A stretch of DNA of 64,000 nucleotides from contig NC_091864.1 in assembly GCF_019399895.1 (NCBI RefSeq), positions 7,666,001 through 7,730,000 on the forward strand, written 5' to 3'. The translations under genes and the position numbers were made by a program. Positions within the stretch are counted from its first letter, which is position 1. Every line of letters starts with the position of its first letter. A model generated the notes under the pieces. That model was not told where the DNA came from. It did no database searches and saw only the letters and a list, made by a program, of their open reading frames with translations. Shown one piece after another: positions 52,701 through 64,000 of the stretch. Source of the stretch: Cardiocondyla obscurior (Eukaryota; Arthropoda; Insecta; Hymenoptera; Formicidae).

Positions 52701-55700
52701 AAAAAAATCAAGAAATAGGATATACGTTTATTTACCGAATAAAACGCGTAAGCGATATTTGCAGTTTCATAAATAATATTTATCAATATTTTTGGATAAC
52801 GATAATTGAACGAATACTTTTGATTGTAAGAAAAATTATCTTGTGCGTCTCGGTAAGCAAGCTAGTGCGAAAAGTCTTGTAATCAATTTCTCAATCGATT
52901 GCAGTCCGCGAAGAAGATAATTGACCAAAAAAAAAATAAGAAAAAATTCATATATATATTTGATAAAATAAACTTCGGTTTGAAAGCGAGGAAATGTTCC
53001 GCCGTGAACAACGTCGTTCGCGTTGACGCCGACGAATTAAAACACGCGATGAGGTCATCGGCGTATCAATTACCGGCGTTTTGATGGCTGTCTGAAACAC
53101 GAAGCGTTCGCGCACGTTGATTTCCCGGTGGCTCTACGCCTTTAGCAGTAATTGCGGCAATTACCGAAGAAGCGACCATAGATCTTTCGGATGCCGCGGA
53201 CGTCCTGCGCGTTGCAAACGGCGTTCTTCCGACCGGCGGAAGCCGCGCTTTGGATCGAAAAGCGGGGGCGGTGATTTCGGAAGCGCCGGCGGAAGAATGA
53301 AAAGGTCATTTTGCCTTGAAAGCCGAGGTAAATGCTATGAGGCGAGACCTGCGATGAACTTTAACCGATTAGCTTCGTAACGATTTCGCGCGGTCACGAT
53401 TCGCTAATCGTTCCTCCGTCCGTCTGCGCGGATCGCACAAAAATCACTCACTATTTTAAAACGTTTCTATAAAACTTTATTTTACTAATACGCATTGAAA
53501 TTTAAACACGTCGTAAAAATTTTATGTACAACCTGCGTTAAACGCGTGTTGATTTTCCATCCGGTTCCGTTGAAAACTTTTTCATTCTTATTATTACGCT
53601 TTAATCGCGTACGACTGTTCAATCCAATTTAAATTTTAAATTAAGTTTTCATCGAGCTCGCTGCCATTTATAACGATTGTTTAAAACGCGACGGTATATA
53701 AATATCCTATTTTATTCCCGGACTAACTTGCTTGTAGCTCTAATTTTATGCAAAATTACCTTTTTATTCGGGTTACGTTGCCCGAGACACCGCGACACAT
53801 TTATCAAGCTCGACTGCACAGCTATCGTTACAGTTTTTTTTTTTTTTTTCTCACAATCTTTTATATCGAGTATCATTAACTTGCGCGACATAATATCGTT
53901 CGCTGGATCGATGACCGTAGTCCCGGACCTCTCCTGCCTCGATATGCGGAGCAGATACGACCCTCTTAAGCCTTAGCGAGCAATTCTTTCGACTAAATTT
54001 GTCCAGTCAGAATTTTATAGCGAAATACAGCAGGTTCATATCGCATCGATAAAGATGCGCGGCTATCTTCCCCGCAAGGCATAATTTAAGATACAACGAA
54101 CTGACGAACGATTTATTCCTCTTGATCAAATTCCATTTTCGTTACTTGCATACATTATTCTAATATAAATTCCTTCTTGATTGCGGAATTTAAATTTAGA
54201 TATTTTCATATCTTTCCGTTGTATCGAAGCTCAATGTACAAATTTACTACCAGGAAAAAAAAAATGAACAAAACTGACCGGTTCGGCAAATTTAATGACT
54301 TTTTATTACAACTAGAAAAAATCATGCGCGCGCTATTTTTTTTAAGAGACCCCAATTACGAACTACGAAAAAAAAAATCATGCGACTTACCAATCTGCAT
54401 GAGCTTCAGCGGAGTTGTAGAATTCTGCCGGTGACTGTAACATAAAATTAAACATATTAATGTAGACATGTTAATATTTTAATTAATGTAAAGGTAAAGC
54501 TTTTTTTTTATTTTTTAAAAAAGAAAAAATTTATATTTACCTATAAGTTGCTCCGCCGATGCAGGATACTCTTCCCGGGCCTGCTCCTCCTCTCAGATGG
54601 GACGTGTCGAGTCATCCTTCCGCGCACAAGTCACTCGCGAACACCCCGACCGTGATTTTACAATCACGAAAATTATTAAACACTTTCGCGCGTTCCTGTC
54701 CGACACTCGCGTTTACAATAAAGTCAAAAAATAACGCCGAAATACTTTACGGAACTCCCGGAACGATCGACAAACCGGCTGCGGTTCGTATAATTAATAA
54801 TATCAGCGGTGACGACACTTTCATTCACAGCAGTGGATACAGCTGCGTAGATCTGTAACAAAAATATATATATATATATATAATTTAATAACCGGCAACG
54901 ATAAAATCGATTATTAACTATTCAGGTGTCGCATCCAATTTTTTACAGATAGGATTATACTTCTTTATCGCGCGAGAACTTTTCATCATCAATTTGCGCG
55001 CGATGTGTGCTAAGATTAAACCTTATTTCGCTTGTTGACGTAAACTCTGATGCTTCCATCGACCGGAAACATCTCCGTTTGCCCGGTCAGCGATCCAGCG
55101 CGATAAACTTTACTCTAGTTTTTTTTTAAATATTTTTTTGCTTCCTTTCTCGTACGCGTGCATATCTTCGTTTCTTCCTCTCGCGAAACTTAGCTCTCCC
55201 GTGCCCGCGGGGCGTTTGTACACTAACGCATGCAAATCTCACGTGCCCGGTGAATTAATGCGTTATGTAACGCTGGCGGGACGCCAGGTGTGAGACACCC
55301 TGAGCTACGTCGGCATTGCGGGTTTACCGCGAGTGAATTCAATGGCTCCCCGACCCGATAAAATTCTATTAAATCGCGCCGACTGGCGAGGAGACGGGCC
55401 AGTCGGCCGCACTCGCCCCCCGGGGGGATTAAATCCCGAAGAAAAGAACGAGACCGAGGAAGCCCGCGAAAATTATTGCGTCGTTACCACCGGCGGAGAG
55501 TCGCGAAACAATCGCGGTGAGGGATAGCAAAGGGCCTGGCGCAATCAGCGTTATATACGATAACGTAGGTGTTAATCACGAGCAGACCTTCCCCTCCTTG
55601 TCTCTAGACTGATTGCGGCCATCGGGTGTTTTTATTGTCACGGTTTCGCCGCTCTTGCGCAACGTGCTTATGGCCCCGTCGTGACAGATGGTGAAAAATT

Positions 55701-58700
55701 TTCCCAGACGCAATCAGACGGTGTTTGTCCAATTCATATGGATGACGGCAATAAAGCCGGCGCCCGTCGTATGATCCGAGATTCTCGGGATAGTCCTCGA
55801 GTCCTAATAAATATAGGAATCCGGATAGATTTTTGCGAACGACAGAACGCTGCCCGCGACTTGAAATTGAAATTTTTTTTCTCGCCGTCTATTCTGAGAG
55901 CTAAGAATTTTGTGTACGTTAACTCTTGACGATGACCAAACGTTGTTTGCACGATCTCGAATTAATCCCGGAAATATACGTAGGTATTTATCTGGACTTA
56001 TTAATACGCCGATGATAATGGACAGCTTGCTTGTCGGAAGCGAGTGATACGAACCATGCTTCAACTGGCAATTTGTGACTTTTTATTCCCGATTGATTTT
56101 CTTTTTCGCGAGAGAAAAATGTTTACGGGACACAACGTCATTGATCTTTGATTTACGTTGAAACTATTTTTTAATAACGATATCGAGACGTATTTATAAT
56201 TAATAACTGACGATCAAAGACTGAACTTATCGGACTAGTGGAAATAATTCTAAGATTGTTACGGAATCAGTTGAGTAATTATAATCCTTGTAGTTCGTTT
56301 ATCTGGAAAATCGGGAAAATGTCAACGAATTGGTTAAAAGTTAACGGAAACTGTTGGCGCAAGTGACGGCGAGAATTTCTCGCGGCGTTAATTAACTTTG
56401 AACACTAACGGCCATAAATTTTAATTTTCCTTCGCATTGAAAACTTCTTTGGAGCTACATTACTGAAAACAACGGCTGATTCGGGGTAGTTAATTGCGTA
56501 ATTATAACGGCTAATGTTGCACGACGTATCGCGTTATAAACATCGGACTAATTCCCCTTATTAATCGAATTTGACTTTAAAAGCCTCGATGGAATTCCAA
56601 ACGCGGTACGTGCAATCGAATCAATCGCGCGATAACAGCTCATTATTCGCGTGGGCTCTGAACTTTACTTCCCCGGCAAATTAAAGGTCCGCACGAGCAG
56701 TAGGAGATATGTGATCGGACATATTTCTAAAAACGCGAAATCGACCCTTTTTTCTTCCTTCAGCCGGACAAACGGATTTAGAGACGAAGGTAGCATCTCA
56801 CTGGGAGCTTTTTCGCTTCATCGCGATCCCTCCGGTTTGCACAAATTAATGCTATCGTTCCTCGACGTCGTGATTACTATCCCGGAGAGAGAAAATGCAT
56901 CCCGAGGTGCTCACCTCCCCTGGCGAACCGCCACCGGAAGTTAATGCCGCGGTCGTCGTCTCGCAACGTGATTATTTGAGGAATTTCAGCCACGCACTCA
57001 GAGAGAAGGAAATGAATGGGAGAGAGAGAGAGAGAGAAATGGGGATATTTTACACATACGACCTTATAAAGCGTGAACGCACCCGTTCATTACTATACGA
57101 GATTGATTAATAATTCATCCTGTCACCGTTGTGCTATCGCTGAGAGAACGTTACGCGGGCGGACAGACTCTATTGTTCGGCTTTACGTGTAATCCGCTTT
57201 GTCGTGAATGAAAACTCGGGCTTTCGAACAAATTCCACGCTACACCTCAACGAACCATGCGGCACAGACCGGATGTGCGTAATGCAAAGCGCCGGTCGGT
57301 TCCAAACCAATTTTCGTTTAGTTTCGAGTTTGTTCCGATCTCTCGATAAAAAGTTGTAAAAGCTGCACCTGAAAAAAACTGGCTATTAGACATCATTGAG
57401 AGTAGTATTAATTAATTTTTGAAAGCTGAGAGCGAAATACATTTTACAATGAATTTATATGAATTTTATTTGCGCAGTGATAAAAAAAAAAAGTGTTTTG
57501 CTCGAGTTATACGGAATAAAGTCCGGATAAAACTTTTATTACTTGCGGCGAGGCATCTAAAAAGTCGACTATGACTGTTAAACTCTCATTGAAATTTGGT
57601 AAGATCTATTAAAACCCTCTGACTCTCTGATGCAACACGCTGGCGATACTTTCCTCGCGTTCTCCAATTTTCAGGGCGGATTCGTTGCGCGAGAAATGTG
57701 ACACCTTGACGAAGGTCTCAGTTAACTGCCTTTTTGCCGCTAATTCTTTTAATTCAGGGTTATGAGAATAATAATGCACGGGAGGTGAATACAGAACGTC
57801 GTGACTCATTATCACGCCATCTCTTTACACGCGAATTTCAGCTTCGATAAATTAAAGTATAATATTGATTTCTGGCAAGGCGCTAAACTGCAAATAAACT
57901 TTGCCTTAATAATACGGTTTCCTATTATAAATGTCCGTGGCATATAAACACAGGTAAAATGTATCGCAGCCAAAAAGATTTTTAGGTGAAAACTTATATT
58001 AAAAAAAAACCAGCTAAAAAAATAAAAAAAAAAAAAAGAAAGTTGGTCGGAAATATTAAACATGCAACGTAAAACAATTTTGAAATTCTTTGTGCATAAT
58101 TTACCATTGAAATTTTAAGTTGTTTGGAAAAATGTTTCTAAATTTCAAATGCATGACTTCTTAATGAATTTCGTTTGAGTGAGGAGAATGCGAAACTTCG
58201 ATAAATTTAGATTCAAATATTATCAAAAGCTTAATTTTGAAGTTCTTCCAAAAGTTACGTAAAAGAAAAAGGGGAACTTTATTCGAAGGTGTTAAAAGAA
58301 TATCGAGAGAAAAAAAAAGCTAGTAAATACAGAAAAAATCTTTAAAAATCCCTGTCGTGAATGCACGTTCAAAGATTAAGAACGAAAATGTGACTTAGGT
58401 GCGTAAGAGAGCGTAGTCTAAGAAGACCCGTAATACCAGAAGCCATAGTCGTTTTAAACAGCTGAGAATTACAATACACGGTGTGTCACGAACGGTGAAC
58501 TTTACGACCAGACTGGTTTGCAATGCTCTTAAATATTTCCTACGATTTGCACAATTTTATTTTTAAATATTTATATAACTTAATTGTAACGATTGTATCT
58601 AAAAGAAAATGGAAGTAAATCGTTATCTGAAAGATAGAACAGTTTAACGTTATTTTTATATTCTGGATAAATTAATAGTAATTAATATATGCAATTATAA

Positions 58701-61459
58701 TATAGTTATATACATAATATATTAAGTCAATATTAATTTTAATCGAATAATAAGAAAATTATTTCAGCAAAATTATTATCGGTACAAATCTACGAACGAC
58801 GATAATTCAGCGAGATCTAAATCGTTTAAATAAACGCGCTTATATGTGTTATAGAATATTTCGTAATGGAGAATGAAATACACTTGAATCCCCTTAAACG
58901 TAGCGGATTCACGGTGTGTCGTGTTTAATCCATTCTATAAATAGCAGGCCTGGATACATGCCTCTATTTCGAGCACGCGAATATTTCTTCGACACATGGA
59001 AAATCTATAAGTCGATATTTATGCACGTATAATCCTGTCGGTATTTCCAACAAGAGTTATACGGTATTTTAATAACTGTGGTGTGTTTGATGTTTATTAT
59101 TAATAAAAAAAAAATAAAAAATAAAAAAAAGAGCGCAGAAAATGTTTCTTTTTTCTTCGTATCCTATCTGTAAAAAATATGCATAAAAACATTATTACAA
59201 ACAAGTACACTGTCATTTATAGGCAAAGCTGCGTTATGTTTCGTTTGTACGGTATATTTTGCAGCTATTTTGCAGATCGGAATGTAATGCGAATAAATTA
59301 AATAACCATAATCGATTATTTCAGTGATCCTGAAAGCCGACAGTCCGGACTTTATGCACCGGAAGTTCACGAGATTTCTCATATCCGCCGAGGCTGAAAA
59401 CGCGAACGACACGGCCGACGTCGGTGTGTTTGAGCTTCAGGACGAGACGATGACCAAATTTGCAGATAATTGCCCGAACACTGTAGTGGAGTCGTCTAAG
59501 GTACAAAAGTCAAACATATCCGTTGGCTGGACCAGCCCTGCCGCAGGTAGCGGTTGCATTCTTATTAGGTGAAGAGACATTTCTTATTAATTAATTTTAA
59601 TTAATTAAATATCTTTAACTTACTGTTTATGCAATTAAATTTTTTTTTTTTTGTATATGTGGTTTTTTATAGAGCGACAGTAATGGAAACAGCAGATACA
59701 TGGTACATAGACGATAAAAATTTGATGGTCAACCAAGGCCCTTTGTGCGAAGACTCGAAAGCGGAGACCGATGATCAGGGACCTGTGCTTGAGGAATGTT
59801 GCGCTTGTGACGAGGCAAAATTCGAAGTGACGTTCGAAGGCCTTTGGTCGAGAAACACGCACCCAAAAGTACGTAAATAAGTGCCTCGCAATATATAGAT
59901 ATTATATTTAAATCATATATTTGGAATCAGTTATATCATTTACGAGGTTTCGCGACGGACACGTCTTTTATTTCGTCTTCCTCTTCAGGATTTTCCTAGC
60001 AAAAGCTGGTTGATTCGTTTCTCAGACGTAATAGGCGCGTCGCACACCGAGGAGTACCGCTTCTGGACTTATAACGGCAATGCCAGCGAAGGATTGCGAC
60101 AAGTGGCTGAGCTTGGTGCAACGCGAAAATTGGAATCCGAGTTAAAAAATCAAGTAAGACGTACAATAGGATTTACCAGCAATGAACAATTATTGTTAAA
60201 AGTTTATTCCTTGCAGAGCGACCACATCAGAACTATAATAAAAGCGAGAGGAATAAGTTATCCGAATGTGACCGGCAAAACTTTTGCTGTATTTCGAGTG
60301 GATAGAAAACATCACTTAATGTCCTTAGTATCTATGCTTGGTAAGATTAATTTTAATTTGAAAAATACCATTAACTTTGTATAAAATAAAATATACATCT
60401 TACCTTATTTATGTAAAAAAAAAAATGTTCACAGATCCTTCGCCGGATTGGATCGTAGGTGTCTCTGGTTTGGAACTTTGCTTACCTAATTGTTCTTGGG
60501 TAGGACACAAGCAGTTGAATCTTTATCCGTACGATGCTGGTACCGACAGTGGAATTACGTATACAGTGAGCAGTTAACATGTCTTGGCAAATGTAGAAAA
60601 AAATTAATAAAAACTGAATTAATAGTAATTTTAATTAGAATCAAAAGTAAAAAGAAAAATATAAGTTTTAAAAGATTTTTTTAGCAAACAGAAAATTTAA
60701 AAAGATACATCAAAATGTTATAATTATTTTTTTAATTGGTATTTTATTACTCTGTTAAATACTAGTCGCCCGACTTGCCGACGGAACCGCAAGAGCCTAT
60801 TCGACGTATAACATCAACTTACCCGGACGATTCAAGATCTCCTTTTTACGATCCATCTGGCCTGGACATGAAACCCCTCGCGAGGCTTACCCTCAACAGA
60901 CAAAGATTGTATGAGAAGACTTGCGATTACGAGGACGATACGATGACTGATTCAGGTGTAGTAAATCTGAAACAAAAAAAAGTATTAGAGAAACGAGAGA
61001 AATTTATGACAATTATTGTAATTGTATTACTCTGGACATTTTATAACACATGCATTACGTCCGACCCGCAATTCTCCCGACGAGATATACATTTTTTTTT
61101 CTTTTTTTTTATATCACCGAGTAAAAAATACAGAATTAAAACATCAGTTTTGAAACACTGAAACTCGTAAACGAGTTTCCGCGAAGTTAAACAATTAAAG
61201 TAACATTTATCATAAATTTTCACGTCGCGTGCAGATCCGCATAATTATTTCCTAAATTGTTCATGCGAGAACTGTTTTAAAACGGAATAAATCTGAATGA
61301 GGTATTGTTTGCTTCAGCTCAGCATAATTTCTCTAAGATAATTTGACACGATCTGCTATATTACATCATTATTAGTTGCGATGTAATTTTTACAAATGCA
61401 TTAATATAAAATTTAGATAGACGTAGTTTCTGTAAAAAGTGTAAAATATTATAAAAACA

Positions 61460-61504
<45 letters not shown>

Positions 61505-64000
61505 TTGTAGAAGCTTGTAAAGTGTCAAATTGGGCTGAATGGAGCCCATGTTCGGTCACTTGTGGCAAAGGTACTCGGCTGAGACAACGTCACTTTCGCG
61601 ATGAAGCTGCGGCGAGCGCAAATAAATGTAATACGCCTCTCACGGATCGAAGAACCTGCCATGGACCAACTCTGTGGTAATGCTTAACAATATCTCGCGA
61701 TCAAAAATCCAAATTTCTATAATTTGTGTCTTTAATTATTTTTTTTTTTAATTTGTTTTTCTTTTTTTACTTTTGACAAATAATTGCGCGTATAATTCGG
61801 CAGCGATAACAACGGTCGTTATCACGAAATTTTGGAGACCGAAATGTGTGAACTGACTCAATGGACTAAATGGAGTACGTGTTCCTCGAGCTGCGGCGAA
61901 GGGAGCAAGACCCGGTCTAGGAAATTCCGACAGAAGAAGTATCGGAAGCAGTGTAAAGCTGTGCCAAACGGGCCGCAACTTCAGCAGACCATTGATTGCG
62001 GGAACGACCCTTGCGAGGGCGAGGACACGGACGAGGTAAGGCGATTGAATCATTTGGACAACGATGACGAGGCCGAGGATTATACCGATGAGATAGCGGA
62101 TGGCACCGAAATGAGAATGGAATGGCTGCAGGTATGAGAAGGTTTAGGTACACTGGAACTAAGTGACTAAATGGGAACTTGATTTCTGACGAAATTGATT
62201 TTTAAACCGTGAAATTTTATCACATTATAATTGATAATTTATTAACTTACTACTGACATTTACTCTCTAATTTTTATTTCTATTACATTTATTTATTTAA
62301 TTTTTTTTTTCTACAGTCAAATCATTTTTTGGATTGACGTCAATTTATTGACTTTGCAATCGGAGTTTTCAAATTTTATTTGAAAGAAAATACATTTCTT
62401 CAAAGAATCAAGTTCGTCGAGAAGTTCGCTTGGGTACAACTATTTATGTATCTTATCAAATGGATATCAAGCGGATGTCTCTGTGAAATAAGGGTTAAAC
62501 GATCCGCTCGATATTTATTACAACGAATCTAGCAGCTTTACTAAGTATTAAATCACCAAGCAGCCAACGGCGATAGCTTCGCACGAGTAATCGATACCGA
62601 TACCATTTCTCGTAGATCAACCCATGGCACCAGCACCCTCACGTAAGTCATACGATATCAGCAAGGGAAATTTAGCACCTCGGCGTATGAAAAAATTAAT
62701 CATACTCTTTTTATAGAATGTCATTAGAGCACTCGTGAAACGGTACGAAGCACGTAAAGCGCTTCGGATATCAAAAGCGCATTGCAGAGAGAGCTCAAGT
62801 ACCGGCAAATTAACTTCTTCATTTTCTTTTAGTATTACGTCAAATTAATTTCCAAATGCTTTTAAATTCCCTTGCTGTATAACGAGAGCTTTGCAATTAA
62901 AGATACAGTTGCTTGTCTTCATTTTCGAATTCACGGCGTCATGAAAAACATAGCGAGCAATTATCACTGAATGGCGCGCAAGTAAATCTATACGATGAAT
63001 GAAGATTTACATGAATACACGACTAAAATATTTAATGCAGAAACAAAACTCACGTTCTCTCTAAAATTCACTTCTATATATATTAAAAAATTTTTTTTTT
63101 AATATTCATTTAGAAGCGCAAACTTTATTTGCCATGCTCTTTTAATGTATGTTACTTTCAGGCAATAGCGCGTAGCTAAGTAACTCTCGAAGTAAAAAGA
63201 AGTGTACGCAATCCATGGAAAAGCGTGCTTAAAAGATTCTTTTTTTATTTTTAATGTTGAGAGGAAGAGAGTTTTGCTTCTGCAACTCTCTCGATGAGAG
63301 TTGCCTTGCTTTTTCTTTTCTTTTCTTTTTTTTATTTCCTTTTTTTTTGTATTGATCGACTGTTCCTTTCTGGCCGCAGACAGCATGTCCTGCCGAACGA
63401 TACACAGAGTGGTCCACATGGACGCCATGCAGTGCTAGCTGTGGACCGGGAATTAAGATGAGATCCAGGCTACTATTGCATAAAGAAAATTTGGATAAAG
63501 ACGACGAGAAGTGCAGGATGCAAATGGTAGACTGCATAGCCGAAATTACAAGCTGCAATTTTACCAGAGAGGAGGTGGAACGTACGTACAAATATTGACT
63601 CTACTCGAGCTTTATTCGACAAAATAATTCCGAGGTAAAATCATTGCGCCTCTGGTCCATGAAGTTCTAGTAACCTGAAGCGTGAGCGTAAAAATATTAA
63701 TTTCACTTTAAGTATCGATTAAATAGCAGGTAATTATATAATTTGTCGTCTTATATTTTCGCTAATTTTGCGTGCTTTAATTACGCGTTGCATATTTAAA
63801 CGTTACCGATCTCTGCGTCTCTTATGATTATATTATCTCCAATATTGTAGACAGCGAAATATAATTGCCTATTGAAAATTTGTAATCAGAGATCTGTAGC
63901 GAGCCCCTGAAGAAAGGAAGCTGCAACGGGAGTTTATTACGGACCTATTTTGACAAACAAACCGGCCGCTGTCATTTCTTTACCTTCACCGGATGCGATG
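46734..64000 (+). CDS. SPON1: F-spondin (spondin-1 / fat-spondin-like), 12 exons, 3' end beyond window
   Basis: Exons: 46734-46760, 51562-51766, 59325-59568, 59673-59868, 59989-60153, 60217-60340, 60435-60565, 60766-60955, 61511-61676, 61804-62131 (or 62035), 63380-63581 and 63890 to the edge. All phases agree, giving 696 aa so far. Domains in order: a signal peptide with core AVLLLIAVA (residues 20-28); Reeler (about 36-165, with FADNCPNTVVES and PAAGSGCILIRATVM); Spondin_N (about 208-395, with KFEVTFEGLW, DPSPDWIVGVS and DAGTDSGITY); TSP1 repeats at about 429-483 (WAEWSPCSVTCG), 498-553 (WTKWSTCSSSCG) and 595-652 (WSTWTPCSASCG); then a Kunitz domain from C662 (GRCHFFTFTGCD), truncated by the window. 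The WxxW and CSxxCG motifs are typical sites of Trp C-mannosylation and O-fucosylation. Family knowledge: a secreted matrix protein involved in cell adhesion and axon guidance. Further C-terminal domains are not visible. Confidence 0.93.
46761..51561 (+). other. F-spondin intron 1 (4.8 kb), nothing else recognised
   Basis: Runs from donor gtaagt to acceptor tttccag. Only AT-rich sequence, A/T homopolymers and short open frames without family resemblance were seen. Possible enhancer content cannot be judged by eye. Confidence 0.6.
54300..54596. repeat. Duplicated segment, copy 2 (inside F-spondin intron 2)
   Basis: Diverged counterpart of 31625-31951. In the exon-B counterpart the Met codon ATG is changed (AAG) and the junction reads TTATAG|gtaaat, so the copied frame meets a TAG. 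The exon-C counterpart (54391-54434) has lost one base. It therefore looks like a non-functional copy, unless it serves a different frame. The right breakpoint sits at TCTCAG, 54591-54596, followed by unrelated sequence. Confidence 0.75.
57020..57037 (+). repeat. (AG)9 microsatellite
   Basis: A short AG dinucleotide run within F-spondin intron 2. Confidence 0.8.
61463..61501 (+). repeat. (TA)n microsatellite abutting an F-spondin splice acceptor
   Basis: About nineteen TA units end 9 bp before the exon 9 acceptor (ttttttgtag|AAG). The run occupies the place where the pyrimidine tract and branch point would normally lie. Confidence 0.9.

Larger units (their letters stand above)
51767..59324 (+). 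other. F-spondin intron 2 (7.6 kb), contains a diverged duplicated segment
   Basis: Runs from donor gtgagt to acceptor atttcag, splitting a Leu codon in the Reeler domain (NTKYS|L|ILKADS). It contains the 54.3-54.6 kb copy of sequence from 31.6-31.95 kb, an (AG)n tract at 57020-57037 and a TA tract near 54866-54882. No further Reeler-like exon was found. Confidence 0.65.

Noticed and set aside
54559..54858. 99-codon plus-strand frame in F-spondin intron 2
   Set aside because: It begins inside the duplicated segment without an acceptor-linked partner exon, interrupts no Reeler homology, and has no recognisable domain.

Overview
The window looks like nuclear DNA of an insect, most probably a hymenopteran such as an ant (inference). 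CpG-dense, GC-richer blocks alternate with AT-rich stretches full of A/T homopolymers and microsatellites, genes have GT-AG introns from 63 bp to many kilobases, and the two recognisable proteins are animal ones. Most of the many open frames in the left 38 kb are by-products of CpG-rich, stop-poor sequence.

Layout. (1) 1-38.4 kb holds no confident complete gene. It is best read as the long introns of a minus-strand gene. Its 5' exons lie at about 38.35 kb (untranslated) and 38,159-38,267 (start codon). A phase-compatible exon lies at 15,368-15,414, and a possible alternative first exon at 31,897-32,015. The gene would continue off the left edge. I do not recognise its product. (2) 38.35-38.81 kb is a short divergent promoter shared with the next gene. 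(3) 38,811-40,066 (+) is the three-exon splicing factor YJU2 (CCDC94). (4) 40,868-45,007 (-) is an eight-exon gene for a long coiled-coil protein with a CxxC...H zinc-finger-like C-terminal region. It converges on YJU2 and appears to carry a +1 frame disruption near its 3' end. (5) 46,734-64,000 (+) is an F-spondin gene (Reeler, Spondin_N, three TSP1 repeats, then a Kunitz domain cut by the window edge), with first introns of 4.8 and 7.6 kb.

Main unusual points: a roughly 0.3-kb segment of the left region (31.6-31.95 kb), including two exon-like units, has a diverged copy inside F-spondin intron 2 (54.3-54.6 kb). F-spondin has a 63-bp stop-free in-frame intron and a pair of in-phase alternative donors. 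There are nested inverted repeats between the convergent 3' ends of YJU2 and the coiled-coil gene. No rRNA, CRISPR array or transposase/reverse-transcriptase coding region was seen. No tRNA was recognised by eye.
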